Assembly: GCF_003626735.1 (NCBI RefSeq)
Contig: NZ_RBHX01000001.1
Span: forward strand, 1 to 64,000
Source: Microbacterium sp. CGR2
GTDB lineage: Bacteria > Actinomycetota > Actinomycetes > Actinomycetales > Microbacteriaceae
Length of the DNA stretch: 64,000 nucleotides
Reading direction: 5' to 3'
Below are positions 1 through 7,601 of the stretch, in pieces. The notes below the pieces were generated by a model that was not told where the DNA came from, ran no database searches, and was given only the letters and a program-made list of their open reading frames with translations. Made by a program: the position numbers and the translations under genes. Each line of letters begins with the position of its first letter. Position 1 is the first letter of the stretch.

Positions 1-57
1 AAGGGCAACTTCTCTATCTTACTGATCTTTTCCCTGTTGTCAAATCGCCTTCCGGCG

Positions 58-81
58 ACTGACTCGAGGGAACGAGTCAGT
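58..81. other. 9-bp hairpin in left non-coding stretch
   Basis: Arms ACTGACTCG (58-66) and CGAGTCAGT (73-81) are perfect complements around a 6-base loop. No T-tract follows. The rest of positions 1-340 shows no gene I can support. Role unknown. Confidence 0.4.
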
Positions 82-341
82 TCCTTCATCCAGATCACTC
101 ACTGAGTGGTTCTCGATTCGGGAGGTGTTCGATGCTTGAGGGGAGCCGGCCCGGAGGCTTTCGCTCAACCCTTTGGGGCGAACAAGTAATAAGTTACGCG
201 GATCTCGGGAGTCCGGCAAATCCTGGCTGACCGCCGGGCGTGTCGTCCACCGTGCCCCCGGAAACACGGGGCTGGCCGGAGGTCGGGGCCCGGTTTCGCT
301 CATGCCCTCCGCTCGGGCTCGAGCACTCCCCTCCGTGTACG

Positions 342-375
342 AAGAAAGCCCCCGGCTTTCGCCAGGGGCTTTCTT
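342..375. terminator. strong intrinsic terminator-like hairpin
   Basis: Arms AAGAAAGCCCC (342-352) and GGGGCTTTCTT (365-375) form a perfect 11-bp stem whose outer end is A/T rich on either strand, so it could stop transcription in both directions. It lies inside a longer open frame that continues to 845, so the real start of that gene should be downstream of here. Confidence 0.75.
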
Positions 376-542
376 GTCTTGTGGACCTCCGTAGTAGCTT
401 CTCAAACCCCCGGAAGCCGCTCGGCTCGCTGATTTCCCGTGTCCTGCGCGGATCGCGGGCTCGTCGACCGCGTAAGCGGGCTACTCGGATCACCGATCAG
501 CGCGGCCCGGTACGGGAAAATTCTCGTCAGCCTCAAACCCGT

Positions 543-845
543 TTGAGCGTCTCCAATCGGGCTGAGCTGCTCGCCGGATACGCTGCCGGCGTGCCGGTGC
601 GAGAGCTGGCTACGCGGTTCAAGGTGCACCGCGGCACGGTACGCGAGATAGCTCGGCAGGCTGGAATGGTGGCACGCCAGCCCCAGCTGGCCGACCTGAT
701 CCGACAGGACGCTGCCCGGCTCTACACGGACGGTCTGGCTCTCGCTCAGGTCGCGGACCAACTCGGCATCAGCAACGAGGCCGTGCGATCCGCAGTGCTC
801 GCGTGCGGTGGCGCGGTGCGCACCGGGAGTCGTCGTCAAATCTGA
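543..845 (+). CDS. double helix-turn-helix protein, probable recombinase C-terminal remnant
   Basis: About 100 residues containing two successive HTH-like units: one around AELLAGYAAGVPVRELATRF and one around LALAQVADQLGISNEAVRS. In actinobacteria this paired arrangement is typical of the C-terminal tail of resolvase/invertase-type recombinases, or of small free-standing relatives. No catalytic serine domain is visible upstream. The open frame extends back to 240, but a terminator hairpin at 342-375 makes that start unlikely. A TTG at 543 is one possible start and is not well supported. It may be a relic of an earlier integration event at the left side of the element. Confidence 0.4.
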   Translation: MSVSNRAELLAGYAAGVPVRELATRFKVHRGTVREIARQAGMVARQPQLADLIRQDAARLYTDGLALAQVADQLGISNEAVRSAVLACGGAVRTGSRRQI

Positions 846-866
846 TCCGCCGAACCGTCTTTGCCG

Positions 867-1961
867 TCAGCTACCAGGTGGTCGTGTCACCAAGATCAGC
901 TCAGCAGGGTTTGCGTCATCCCGACTTCGAATCTCAGGCAGGTGAGAGTCCCCGAGCGACGCCATCTGCATAGCGACCTTCGCCTGCTCGACTGCCGAAG
1001 CAACTGACTGCGCGGAGGCGATTGCGGCGTAGAACCTCGCGGCGAACATCACGGCAGCAATATCCGTGATCGACTCTGACATCCCGATGACCGTCGGGAC
1101 CGTCTGCAAGAGATCATCGGCCCCTTCGAGACTCTCGCAGGCATTGAGTACGACGAGTTGGGGAGGCTGGTCAGTGGCGCCAAGCGCTTGGGCGAGAAGG
1201 CCGAACTCTACTTCGGCACCATCTACTGAGCCTTCCTCGTTCTCCAGGAGTACGCCCAAGAAGGAGGCGTGGCCTGAGAAGTGAACGACATGTGGCCTGT
1301 GATCGTTGAGGCCGTCGATCAAGTCTGATCCGGTCGCCGCGGGCAGATGCTCGATCGTCACCAAGTCTCGGAGCTTTGACGCTCTCAACGCCTGCTTCAC
1401 CTGACGCACCTCCTGGTCTACGCGCAGCCAGACGCCGTTCGATTCAGTAGATCCGTCCGGATGCTCGATGACAGTTTCCACGGCCTGAGGATTTGCTGTG
1501 AGGTAGAGCACTCGCAGTGGTTCAGGCTTGGGCGGCTGTACCTCGACATAGCGGATCTGCGCATGGGGCCGAGTGAGCCTGCCCATCTCCCGAGCGTGAG
1601 TCTTCTCCCTTTGGCGACGACGATCGTCTGCACGATCCTGAGCACGTTGCTCGCCCTGTTCCGCGCCGCGCAGAGAGGTTCGCTTGCTTGCGATCGTCTT
1701 GCTCGCGTTCGCAATCTTTGTGCCGATGTCGCCCACCTTCTTCAACGCATCCGAGGCCTCCTTTTCCTTGCGTTCGGCCGCGCTGCGTGCCGAGCGCCGC
1801 GTAGCGTCGCTGTTGGTCTTCTCTGCGCGCGCGTGCTCGCTGCGCGCCTTAGCTGAAGCGTCGTCAGTCTTCTTCTGGTACTTCGACAGCTCCTTCTTGT
1901 GGCCGGCTACCGCCGTTTCCAGACGAGCTATGTCGGAACGCAATTGGTCGCTACGGGCCAT
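867..1961 (-). CDS. coiled-coil CHAT-domain (caspase-like) protease
   Basis: 364 residues. Residues 1-130 are highly charged (K/E/R/A rich) and predicted coiled coil. The C-terminal half is a CHAT peptidase of the caspase clan: the HFSGH motif gives candidate catalytic His231 and LNACES gives Cys275. CHAT proteases are death or conflict effectors in prokaryotes, released or activated by a partner sensor. It is the last gene of a four-gene minus-strand set, 77 bases after the SLATT gene, so it is probably co-transcribed. No signal peptide or membrane segment is seen; the coiled coil suggests oligomerisation or docking on a partner. Family assignment is confident; the role in defence is inferred from neighbours. 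Confidence 0.8.
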   Translation of the reverse strand: MARSDQLRSDIARLETAVAGHKKELSKYQKKTDDASAKARSEHARAEKTNSDATRRSARSAAERKEKEASDALKKVGDIGTKIANASKTIASKRTSLRGAEQGEQRAQDRADDRRRQREKTHAREMGRLTRPHAQIRYVEVQPPKPEPLRVLYLTANPQAVETVIEHPDGSTESNGVWLRVDQEVRQVKQALRASKLRDLVTIEHLPAATGSDLIDGLNDHRPHVVHFSGHASFLGVLLENEEGSVDGAEVEFGLLAQALGATDQPPQLVVLNACESLEGADDLLQTVPTVIGMSESITDIAAVMFAARFYAAIASAQSVASAVEQAKVAMQMASLGDSHLPEIRSRDDANPAELILVTRPPGS

Positions 1962-2038
1962 GTGATGTCACCGTCCGTTTCTTCTGCAAGTCTGTTCGCT
2001 TGTCAGTCCATGCCGACAGCGATTTTCTTGAGCTTCCA

Positions 2039-2962
2039 TCAAATTCCGCCATTGCGGTTTGGTGGCAGTGGCTCCTCACCGCGGGTAGCCAGCCACATGG
2101 TGTGCTCGCGACTGATGGCTTCCTCTGCGTCGGCCACCGCCTGCGGCCACTCCTCGGCGCTCACTCCGCGAAGAACATCTGCTTGAACAGCAAGTTCGCC
2201 AGCCGCTACTCGGTATGCGGAGGTCAGTTGCGAGTGCTGCTTGATTGCTAGCCAGGCGGCTCCGCCAGCGACGAAGGCGGCGACGATACCGGCAAAGTCG
2301 AAGGGCTCGTCACGACCGAGGGAAATAGCCGCCGCCACGATGGCAAGCAACTCTCCGAGGAGGAGGGCGTACCGCCAGGCTGTGGCGCGAGTCTCGTTCT
2401 TTCGCGCGTTTGACGAGTACCAGTTGCGCTGCTCCTCCGTCCTATGTGCGAGGTACGAGTCTCTGCGTGTGGGGAATGCTGCTCGCCGGAGTTCCAACAT
2501 GCTGTCCGTGAGGACGGCATCGCCAGGACCCACGTTGATTCGGTCTTTGCCACGTTGAAGAACTTCGGTGACTCGCGTACGAAGCAGTACCTCAGCTTCT
2601 CCCTCCGTGACACCTGGCCCGAATGGTTCTCCCTGGACGGCGAAACGCCACGCGAGCGTCTTCGTGGACTCCGCGACTGCGCGTCCGGAGTACCAGTCGC
2701 GCTCGGGCTGGAATCGGATCAGGGCGAGTTCGGCCAATGCCGCGGCAATGAACGCGACGAGAAGTACGAGGCCAGAGAAGTCAAAACTTCCAATGGCGAT
2801 GCCAATTGCTGCGGCGAGCGTGGCTATGAGAAGCGAGATTAGCCGCAGGGCGCTGAGCCGCACGTAGGTAGTCTGTCCGCGTCCCGATGCTTCACTCGCC
2901 GCATCGTGGATTCCGGGGAGCTTGATGTTTGTAGGGCCAGAAGAGTTGCCATGGTCACTCAT
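2039..2962 (-). CDS. SLATT/DUF4231-type membrane effector
   Basis: 307 residues with two pairs of membrane segments, roughly 39-58 with 62-83 and 198-215 with 221-240. Each pair is next to a conserved-looking WYSGRAVAESTKTLAWRF (90-107) or WYSSNARKNETRATAWRY (181-198) stretch, so the protein looks like an internal duplication of a 2TM unit. SLATT proteins are predicted pore-forming effectors of nucleotide-signal and TIR conflict systems. The ATG start overlaps the stop of the TIR gene (ATGA), implying translational coupling. Expected location is the cytoplasmic membrane. The exact SLATT subgroup cannot be fixed by eye. Confidence 0.75.
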   Translation of the reverse strand: MSDHGNSSGPTNIKLPGIHDAASEASGRGQTTYVRLSALRLISLLIATLAAAIGIAIGSFDFSGLVLLVAFIAAALAELALIRFQPERDWYSGRAVAESTKTLAWRFAVQGEPFGPGVTEGEAEVLLRTRVTEVLQRGKDRINVGPGDAVLTDSMLELRRAAFPTRRDSYLAHRTEEQRNWYSSNARKNETRATAWRYALLLGELLAIVAAAISLGRDEPFDFAGIVAAFVAGGAAWLAIKQHSQLTSAYRVAAGELAVQADVLRGVSAEEWPQAVADAEEAISREHTMWLATRGEEPLPPNRNGGI

Positions 2963-3420
2963 CGTGTGCACGTGCTCATCGTGTTGGTAGGCATCGATCG
3001 GCCTCGACTAGTCGCAGAGATCGCCCGTTCGATGGCGTCGTCGAACTGATTGACATCAGCTGGCTCGTACCAATTCAGTATTTCAGCTCCGTACTCCGTC
3101 AAGCCATCCGGCACCGGCGCGTCCGGGTCGATCCGGATTCCGATGATGCCCTTTCCTTGGTCTTTGCTCCATTGGATTTCTTTCTCAACCCAATCACTAT
3201 CAGCGGTGTTCTTTCCGATGAGCACTACTGTCGCGGAGCTGCCGCTGATCCTTTCCTTGATCTTCCGGCTTATGTAGTCCGGGTCGCGACTCTTGACTGG
3301 GTCGAGGAGGTGTCGACCTGTGAAGTCGATGTTGACATTCTTGTTGTAGGTCATCAGGTTGAGGCCGCGCGCCTTCATTTGATCGGCGTGCTGATAACTG
3401 ATGAAGACGCGTCGTGTCAT
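2959..3420 (-). CDS. TIR-like (ThsB/DUF1863-type) protein
   Basis: 153 residues opening with RRVFISYQHADQ, the first TIR strand, followed by SSATVVLIGKNTADSDWVEK (61-80), which matches the core strand and the W-V-x-x-E-I helix of TIR-like DUF1863 proteins. In Thoeris defence the homologous ThsB turns NAD into a cyclic ADP-ribose-type messenger that activates an effector. Acidic candidates for catalysis are Glu79 and Glu81. The ATG at 3420 is chosen because it overlaps the upstream stop (ATGA) and removes an unconserved N-terminal extension. It lies between a zinc-finger protein gene and the SLATT gene in one operon. NADase or cyclase activity is inference. Confidence 0.8.
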   Translation of the reverse strand: MTRRVFISYQHADQMKARGLNLMTYNKNVNIDFTGRHLLDPVKSRDPDYISRKIKERISGSSATVVLIGKNTADSDWVEKEIQWSKDQGKGIIGIRIDPDAPVPDGLTEYGAEILNWYEPADVNQFDDAIERAISATSRGRSMPTNTMSTCTR

Positions 3421-4229
3421 GCCTTTTCCTCCACTGGCACGAGCGTGGCGGTCTTCTTGCAGAGCGGGCACCGCTTAAGCAATGCGCCGCTCTTGATCAC
3501 GTACCCGCATTCGGGTTCACGGCAGCGCCATCTTCGAGTCTTGGAGCTATTGGGGACCTTCGACAGTTCCGCATCGGTTTGGTAGTAGTCGGCTGCGTCG
3601 TCCCAATTGAAGCCGGTTTCACGACCCCACGACGGATAGGCAAAGCCGGATCGAGCGCGGGCGAAGCGTTCGATCCGCCCAACCTCGTCGAGATAGTTGC
3701 CGGTCTGGTCGGGTTGACCGTCGCAGATTCTTGTCAGTGCGGCAACACTTTCAAATTCAATCGGCTTCATCGTTCGAAACGGCGCCGAGCAAATTGTTGC
3801 GAGAGGTTCTGGAAGTTCCCTCGTAAGGATGGGATTGATGAACCGAATCTCGCTCGCGGCTAGCGCGTAGTCATGATTGACCGCGCCCTGCGTCCCTTCG
3901 GTATACCAGCCGATCTTGTAGTACCCGGACAGCACGCGACCCTGGTGCTTCTTACGCGTAGTCAGGAAGAAGATCGTCGCAGCGCCGTCCTGCACGATGC
4001 GGTTGCGCATCGTTGGCTCGCAGGTAGAGAAGAGGCCGTAACTGCCTGTCTCGATGTTCGGATCGCTCTTGTTATCGCCTGGGCGAGTGATCTCACGGAC
4101 AGGCCAGCGAGCTAGAGGCTCGGAGAAGTAAACCGAGAGGTAGCCCGACCCTCTGTCGTCGAGTGGGCGCCATGGATCGCTGAGGCGACGCGCCGTGGCG
4201 CCTGCCGATGTGACCGCAGGTCTTCCCAT
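3417..4229 (-). CDS. unknown protein with C-terminal CxxxxC/CxxC zinc finger
   Basis: 270 residues, not recognised. Residues 60-130 form a beta-rich domain with a run like AATIFFLTTRKKHQGRVLSG then YYKIGWYTEG, a pattern that recalls small ligand- or base-binding beta domains but is not diagnostic. Residues 236-257 carry Cys236, Cys241, Cys254 and Cys257 spaced as a zinc ribbon. The start at 4229 is chosen over the more distal 4313 because the latter would run into the divergent kinase gene. It is the promoter-proximal gene of the TIR-SLATT-CHAT operon and overlaps the TIR gene by ATGA, so it is a good candidate for the sensor or regulator of that set. Confidence 0.65.
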   Translation of the reverse strand: MGRPAVTSAGATARRLSDPWRPLDDRGSGYLSVYFSEPLARWPVREITRPGDNKSDPNIETGSYGLFSTCEPTMRNRIVQDGAATIFFLTTRKKHQGRVLSGYYKIGWYTEGTQGAVNHDYALAASEIRFINPILTRELPEPLATICSAPFRTMKPIEFESVAALTRICDGQPDQTGNYLDEVGRIERFARARSGFAYPSWGRETGFNWDDAADYYQTDAELSKVPNSSKTRRWRCREPECGYVIKSGALLKRCPLCKKTATLVPVEEKA

Positions 4230-4297
4230 ATCTTGATGATAGAGGTGACCTCTGACACCTCTACGAAGCCACGCTGTACGGGCAAAGGAGCTGTCCC
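4230..4297. promoter_or_regulatory. divergent intergenic region of the conflict island
   Basis: Only 68 bases separate the start codons of the zinc-finger gene (minus) and the kinase-like gene (plus), so both promoters must share this AT-richer stretch. It contains the near-repeat GAGGTGACCTCTGACACCTC, in which GAGGT and ACCTC form a short inverted pair. Co-regulation of the two arms is likely; no consensus promoter is certain. Confidence 0.45.
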
Positions 4298-4918
4298 ATG
4301 TCCGAAGGGACACTCTCGATCCAGCCAGGAGCCGTGGTGGTGTTCGAAGGACTCGATCGAACCGGCAAGTCGACTCAGTTGAGCCGTCTCCGAGCGGCCC
4401 TCAGCCCAGAGTCAGCGGCTTTCGCCCACATGCCACGGGGCTTCGGCCGCTTCACTAAGCGTGTGTACGCAGCCCTGGAAGCTGAGGAGGTAGACGAGAA
4501 GCCCTCGTCGGGGCTCGCCCAGCAACTCGCACACCTTGCATGTCACGCGGAGTCGATCAGGCGGCTGACCGAGTCGGTCGCGTCGAGCGCGCTGGTGCTG
4601 GATCGCTGGTGGTGGTCCACGATCGCGTACGGCTGGTACGGCGGGTCGGTCGAGCAGTCAGGGCTTTCCGAGGCAAGCTTCCGTGACCTCATCGACACGA
4701 TATGGTCCCCGATCGTCCCATCTGTTGTGTTCGTGTTTCTCGAACCTCACCAGCTTGACAGCAGTAACAACAAAGGCGTCGAAGCCGGCTATCGCGCTCT
4801 CATCGAACAGCATCCTGACGTCGCTGTTGTCGTGCACAGCGCCTCCGAGGATGCTGTCCACGCGCTGGTGCTGGAGACACTGTCGGAGCGCGGTCTGGCC
4901 AGCGGCCAGGATCAGTGA
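4298..4918 (+). CDS. thymidylate-kinase-like nucleotide kinase
   Basis: 206 residues. The P-loop is FEGLDRTGKSTQ (residues 16-27), closer in form to the D-R-x-G-K-S-T of eukaryotic and phage dTMP kinases than to the usual bacterial form. A DR-W motif (DRWWWSTIAYGW) corresponds to the DR[YH]xxSxxAY signature. Length is normal for dTMP kinase. A housekeeping tmk is not expected on a mobile element. Placement six bases before a thymidylate-synthase-like gene suggests it phosphorylates a modified pyrimidine nucleotide made by that enzyme. The substrate is inferred. It is divergent from the TIR-SLATT-CHAT operon. Confidence 0.75.
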   Translation: MSEGTLSIQPGAVVVFEGLDRTGKSTQLSRLRAALSPESAAFAHMPRGFGRFTKRVYAALEAEEVDEKPSSGLAQQLAHLACHAESIRRLTESVASSALVLDRWWWSTIAYGWYGGSVEQSGLSEASFRDLIDTIWSPIVPSVVFVFLEPHQLDSSNNKGVEAGYRALIEQHPDVAVVVHSASEDAVHALVLETLSERGLASGQDQ

Positions 4919-4924
4919 TGCTCG

Positions 4925-5923
4925 ATGTCGACCTACCGGGACGTGCAGGCCGCCTTCGTCGAGGAACTGCGCTCGATCATGGAGTTCGGAGAACACATCG
5001 AGGTTCGCGGCCAGTCAACGCGTGAGCTACGAGCACGACTCATCGAGATCAAAGACATCCGTGCCCGATATGTGGTGGTGCCGCATCGTCACAACAACGT
5101 CTTCGCGTCCATCGCCGAAAGCATGTGGGTAATCTCTGGACGGAATGATCTCGGGTACCTCGGCGCCTACTTGAAACGCGCACACGAGTTCTCCGACGAC
5201 GGGACTACCTGGCGCGCAGGGTATGGTCCCCGGCTTCGCGACTGGAACGGCATCGACCAGTTGGCCGAAGTCGTGGCGATCCTGCGAGCAGACCCATCAT
5301 CGCGGCGAGCTGTCGTGAGCATCTTCGATCCCGATCGCGACTTCGTCAGTAGCAATGATATTCCTTGCAACAACTGGCTCCACTTCCTCATCCGCGACGG
5401 GCGACTTGACCTTCACATTGCGGCGCGAAGCACTGATATCTGGTGGGGATTCTCGGGTATCAATGCCTTCGAATGGACACTCTTGCTCGAAATGATGGCC
5501 CATTGGCTTGATCAGGAACCTGGTCGCCTGGTGTTCTTCAGCTCATCCATCCACTTGTATCAACGGCACTTCGAACCGGCCACTCAAATGTTGCAACATG
5601 TGAGCGACACAGGGGAAGCCCACGGCCAGGACGACACTGCACCTCTGACGTTCAGCACGTCCTGGGACGACTTCCCTGCTGAGTTGGAAGAGTGGATGCG
5701 CGTAGAGACGGCCGTACGGTCCGGCGATAGTCTTGACGCCCTCAACTATGTCCTCACCGATCCTCTGCTAACCGGCTATGCGCGCATGATCGATGTGTTC
5801 TGGGCTTTCAAACGCGGCGCGGACGATACCGACCTCGAACGACGCTTGTGTGGCATCGGCGACAGCAGGCTGATGATCGCAGCAGCGGAGTACCTAGGGC
5901 GTCCTGAGCGACTGAGCCACTAG
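4925..5923 (+). CDS. thymidylate synthase-fold enzyme (dUMP methylase/hydroxymethylase type)
   Basis: 332 residues. The nucleophile motif is DIPCNNWLHF (Cys148), followed by AARSTDIWWGFSGINAFEW. The R-S-x-D element that binds phosphate and nucleotide is present (Arg168, Ser169, Asp171). Asn180 corresponds to the residue that favours dUMP over dCMP. ESMWVISGRNDLGYL (65-79) matches the E-x-x-W-x-x-x-G-x-x-x-x-x-Y-L helix of the family. The N-terminal arginine loop is diverged. It could make dTMP, 5-hydroxymethyl-dUMP or another 5-substituted dUMP. The start is at 4925, six bases after the kinase stop. The hydroxymethylase idea rests on the neighbour at 5941-6942. Confidence 0.75.
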   Translation: MSTYRDVQAAFVEELRSIMEFGEHIEVRGQSTRELRARLIEIKDIRARYVVVPHRHNNVFASIAESMWVISGRNDLGYLGAYLKRAHEFSDDGTTWRAGYGPRLRDWNGIDQLAEVVAILRADPSSRRAVVSIFDPDRDFVSSNDIPCNNWLHFLIRDGRLDLHIAARSTDIWWGFSGINAFEWTLLLEMMAHWLDQEPGRLVFFSSSIHLYQRHFEPATQMLQHVSDTGEAHGQDDTAPLTFSTSWDDFPAELEEWMRVETAVRSGDSLDALNYVLTDPLLTGYARMIDVFWAFKRGADDTDLERRLCGIGDSRLMIAAAEYLGRPERLSH

Positions 5924-5940
5924 AGAAAGTCCTGTGTGTA

Positions 5941-6942
5941 CTAGACCACGGCCACGGCACCGGCAGTCACCGACGCCGCCGGGTCGTTGATTCCCCACTT
6001 CGGGGGAAAGAAGGGTGTGCCCGGTGAGCCAAGTGGAGCGAACTGCTGCTTGATTCGACTACGGCCTCCTACTCCGCGCACGTGCGGGTGCATCACGCGG
6101 GCATACTTGTCTGTTTCGCAAAAGAGATTCTGGCAGTCAATGAGTGTCAGCGACCGGCCGAATAGATTCTCGAACTCGATACCGTTCTGCTCAAACTGCT
6201 CCTCCTGAGTGTCCACCATCCATCGGATCAGCTCTTCGGCAGGCAATCCATCGAGATCTGGGAAGCACTTCGCAATACCACTACGCGCCCCTGGGCCAGG
6301 TACCACAAAGTCGTTCTCGCCGAAGTCGAGAAGGGTCGTGTAGTTCAGGTCGATCGCGAGTTGATACGACAGGAAGGGGCCCAATGAAGGGAATGAAGAG
6401 ATCGTCTCAAAAACGTCGCGTAGCAACGCCGCCCCAGTGAGCTGTTCAGTAACCCTGGATCGCATCATGTGCTCGGCCAGAAGCAAGTGATTGCGGTGCT
6501 TTCTCGCCGCACCGAATGGAGGAGGCGGAACGATGTATGCCGCGGAATATACCCGCTCTCCGCGGGAGAGTAGTCCGTCTAGAACCTCGCTGAACGCATC
6601 GACGTCGAACGAGTCCGCTGTAATTTCTCCGAAGCGATCCTCAAGTACGCTCCATGTGGAAGGCTTGTTGAAGAATCGGAACAACAGGACCCTGAGCACG
6701 AGATCCCGTGGTTCTTGCGATCCAGCGTAGGCGATACGAATTAGGTCCTGCGACACGCGATCGGCTGCGCGATAGGCATTCGTAAATCGAAAGCGTGAGA
6801 TGACAGGATCATCGGTCCACGGCGCCGACTCTCCGCGAAGACGGGCGTGATAGACATGCTGCCGCTCGGCGGCGAAGCGCCAGTAAGACGGCAATACTTC
6901 AGAGACCACGACGTTACGCCGTCCAATACGCAAGCGTCGCAT
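5941..6942 (-). CDS. 5-hmdU DNA kinase helical-domain-like protein (base hypermodification family)
   Basis: 333 residues, mostly helical. Residues 19-57 (SYWRFAAERQHVYHARLRG, then PWTDDPVISRFRFTNAYRA) and 61-97 (DRVSQDLIRIAYAG, LVLRVLLFRFFNKPSTW) match my recollection of the helical domain that accompanies phage 5-hydroxymethyl-dU DNA kinases in thymidine hypermodification pathways. No P-loop is present in this protein; the separate kinase at 4298-4918 might supply it. A later VVPGPGARSGIAKCF stretch resembles a glycine-rich helix-hairpin turn. It is convergent with the thymidylate-synthase-like gene (17 bases apart). Function here, whether DNA-base modification or nucleotide handling, is inference. 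Confidence 0.65.
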   Translation of the reverse strand: MRRLRIGRRNVVVSEVLPSYWRFAAERQHVYHARLRGESAPWTDDPVISRFRFTNAYRAADRVSQDLIRIAYAGSQEPRDLVLRVLLFRFFNKPSTWSVLEDRFGEITADSFDVDAFSEVLDGLLSRGERVYSAAYIVPPPPFGAARKHRNHLLLAEHMMRSRVTEQLTGAALLRDVFETISSFPSLGPFLSYQLAIDLNYTTLLDFGENDFVVPGPGARSGIAKCFPDLDGLPAEELIRWMVDTQEEQFEQNGIEFENLFGRSLTLIDCQNLFCETDKYARVMHPHVRGVGGRSRIKQQFAPLGSPGTPFFPPKWGINDPAASVTAGAVAVV

Positions 6943-7052
6943 GGGCTCTTCCTGTCCTTGGGGTCTGGGTTCGACCGTGGCTCAAGACTGCCATGCGCCG
7001 GACGCGCGATCGCAGAGGCTCGCTCTACCGGCGCGAACCCCAGGCGGTCGAG

Positions 7053-7427
7053 CTACACCGAGACCGTCTGCTGGACATCCTCGGCCTTGAGGGCGCCACC
7101 GCTCTCGGCAAACGACGTCATGCGCCGGTCCCGAAGGCATGCCCGGAGGAGCAGGACGAGGCTGATCGGCCCGACCCAAAGCATCTTGAGCATGTTCCAG
7201 ATGCCCCACAGCACGACCAGGTGCAACCAGCCGGGACCGCCGTCGGCGATGAGCTGGACGCACACGTTCGCGATCAACAAATATGGGATCGCGAGCAGCA
7301 TCGCCGGGACGCCCCACTTCAACCCGCGGCGGCGGGTGCGGATCGCATCCAGCAGGATGTTGGTGGGCAGGTAGCGCCGCAGATAGTAGCGGGTGTGGAC
7401 GCTCGCGGCCCAGATCAGACGGATCAT
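7053..7427 (-). CDS. small membrane protein linked to the relaxase gene
   Basis: 124 residues with two to three hydrophobic segments (about 42-60, 68-84 and 88-102) and a basic N-terminus (MIRLIWAASVHTRYYLRRY). Similar proteins commonly follow MobF relaxase genes in actinobacterial plasmids and integrative elements, where they are often mislabelled sulfate permease. The start at 7427 has an AGAGGAA ribosome site nine bases upstream. It lies downstream of the relaxase gene on the same strand. Possibly an accessory component anchoring the relaxosome at the membrane; function unknown. Confidence 0.6.
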   Translation of the reverse strand: MIRLIWAASVHTRYYLRRYLPTNILLDAIRTRRRGLKWGVPAMLLAIPYLLIANVCVQLIADGGPGWLHLVVLWGIWNMLKMLWVGPISLVLLLRACLRDRRMTSFAESGGALKAEDVQQTVSV

Positions 7428-7601
7428 GGCTCTTGTTCCTCTCCATCGCACAGGTATGTCCGGTGAGGCGGTGCGTTGGAGAGTGACCCGAAGGTCTGCC
7501 GCAAGCGGCGCGTTACAGAGGAGAAATCCGCTTCACGTCGAAGTCTACGCCCGATCTCCGACAGGGGAAAGAGGTCGCCGAGAGGCTGGGTGGCGGCACG
7601 C

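Noticed and set aside
1..400. Possible left attachment site (TGTGGACCTCC near 380 resembling the tRNA 3' end TGGTGGACCTAAGG)
   Set aside because: Only about seven or eight bases match and the following bases differ, so it is no better than chance.
240..542. Start of the HTH gene at 240
   Set aside because: A strong terminator hairpin lies at 342-375 and the encoded residues are not HTH-like.
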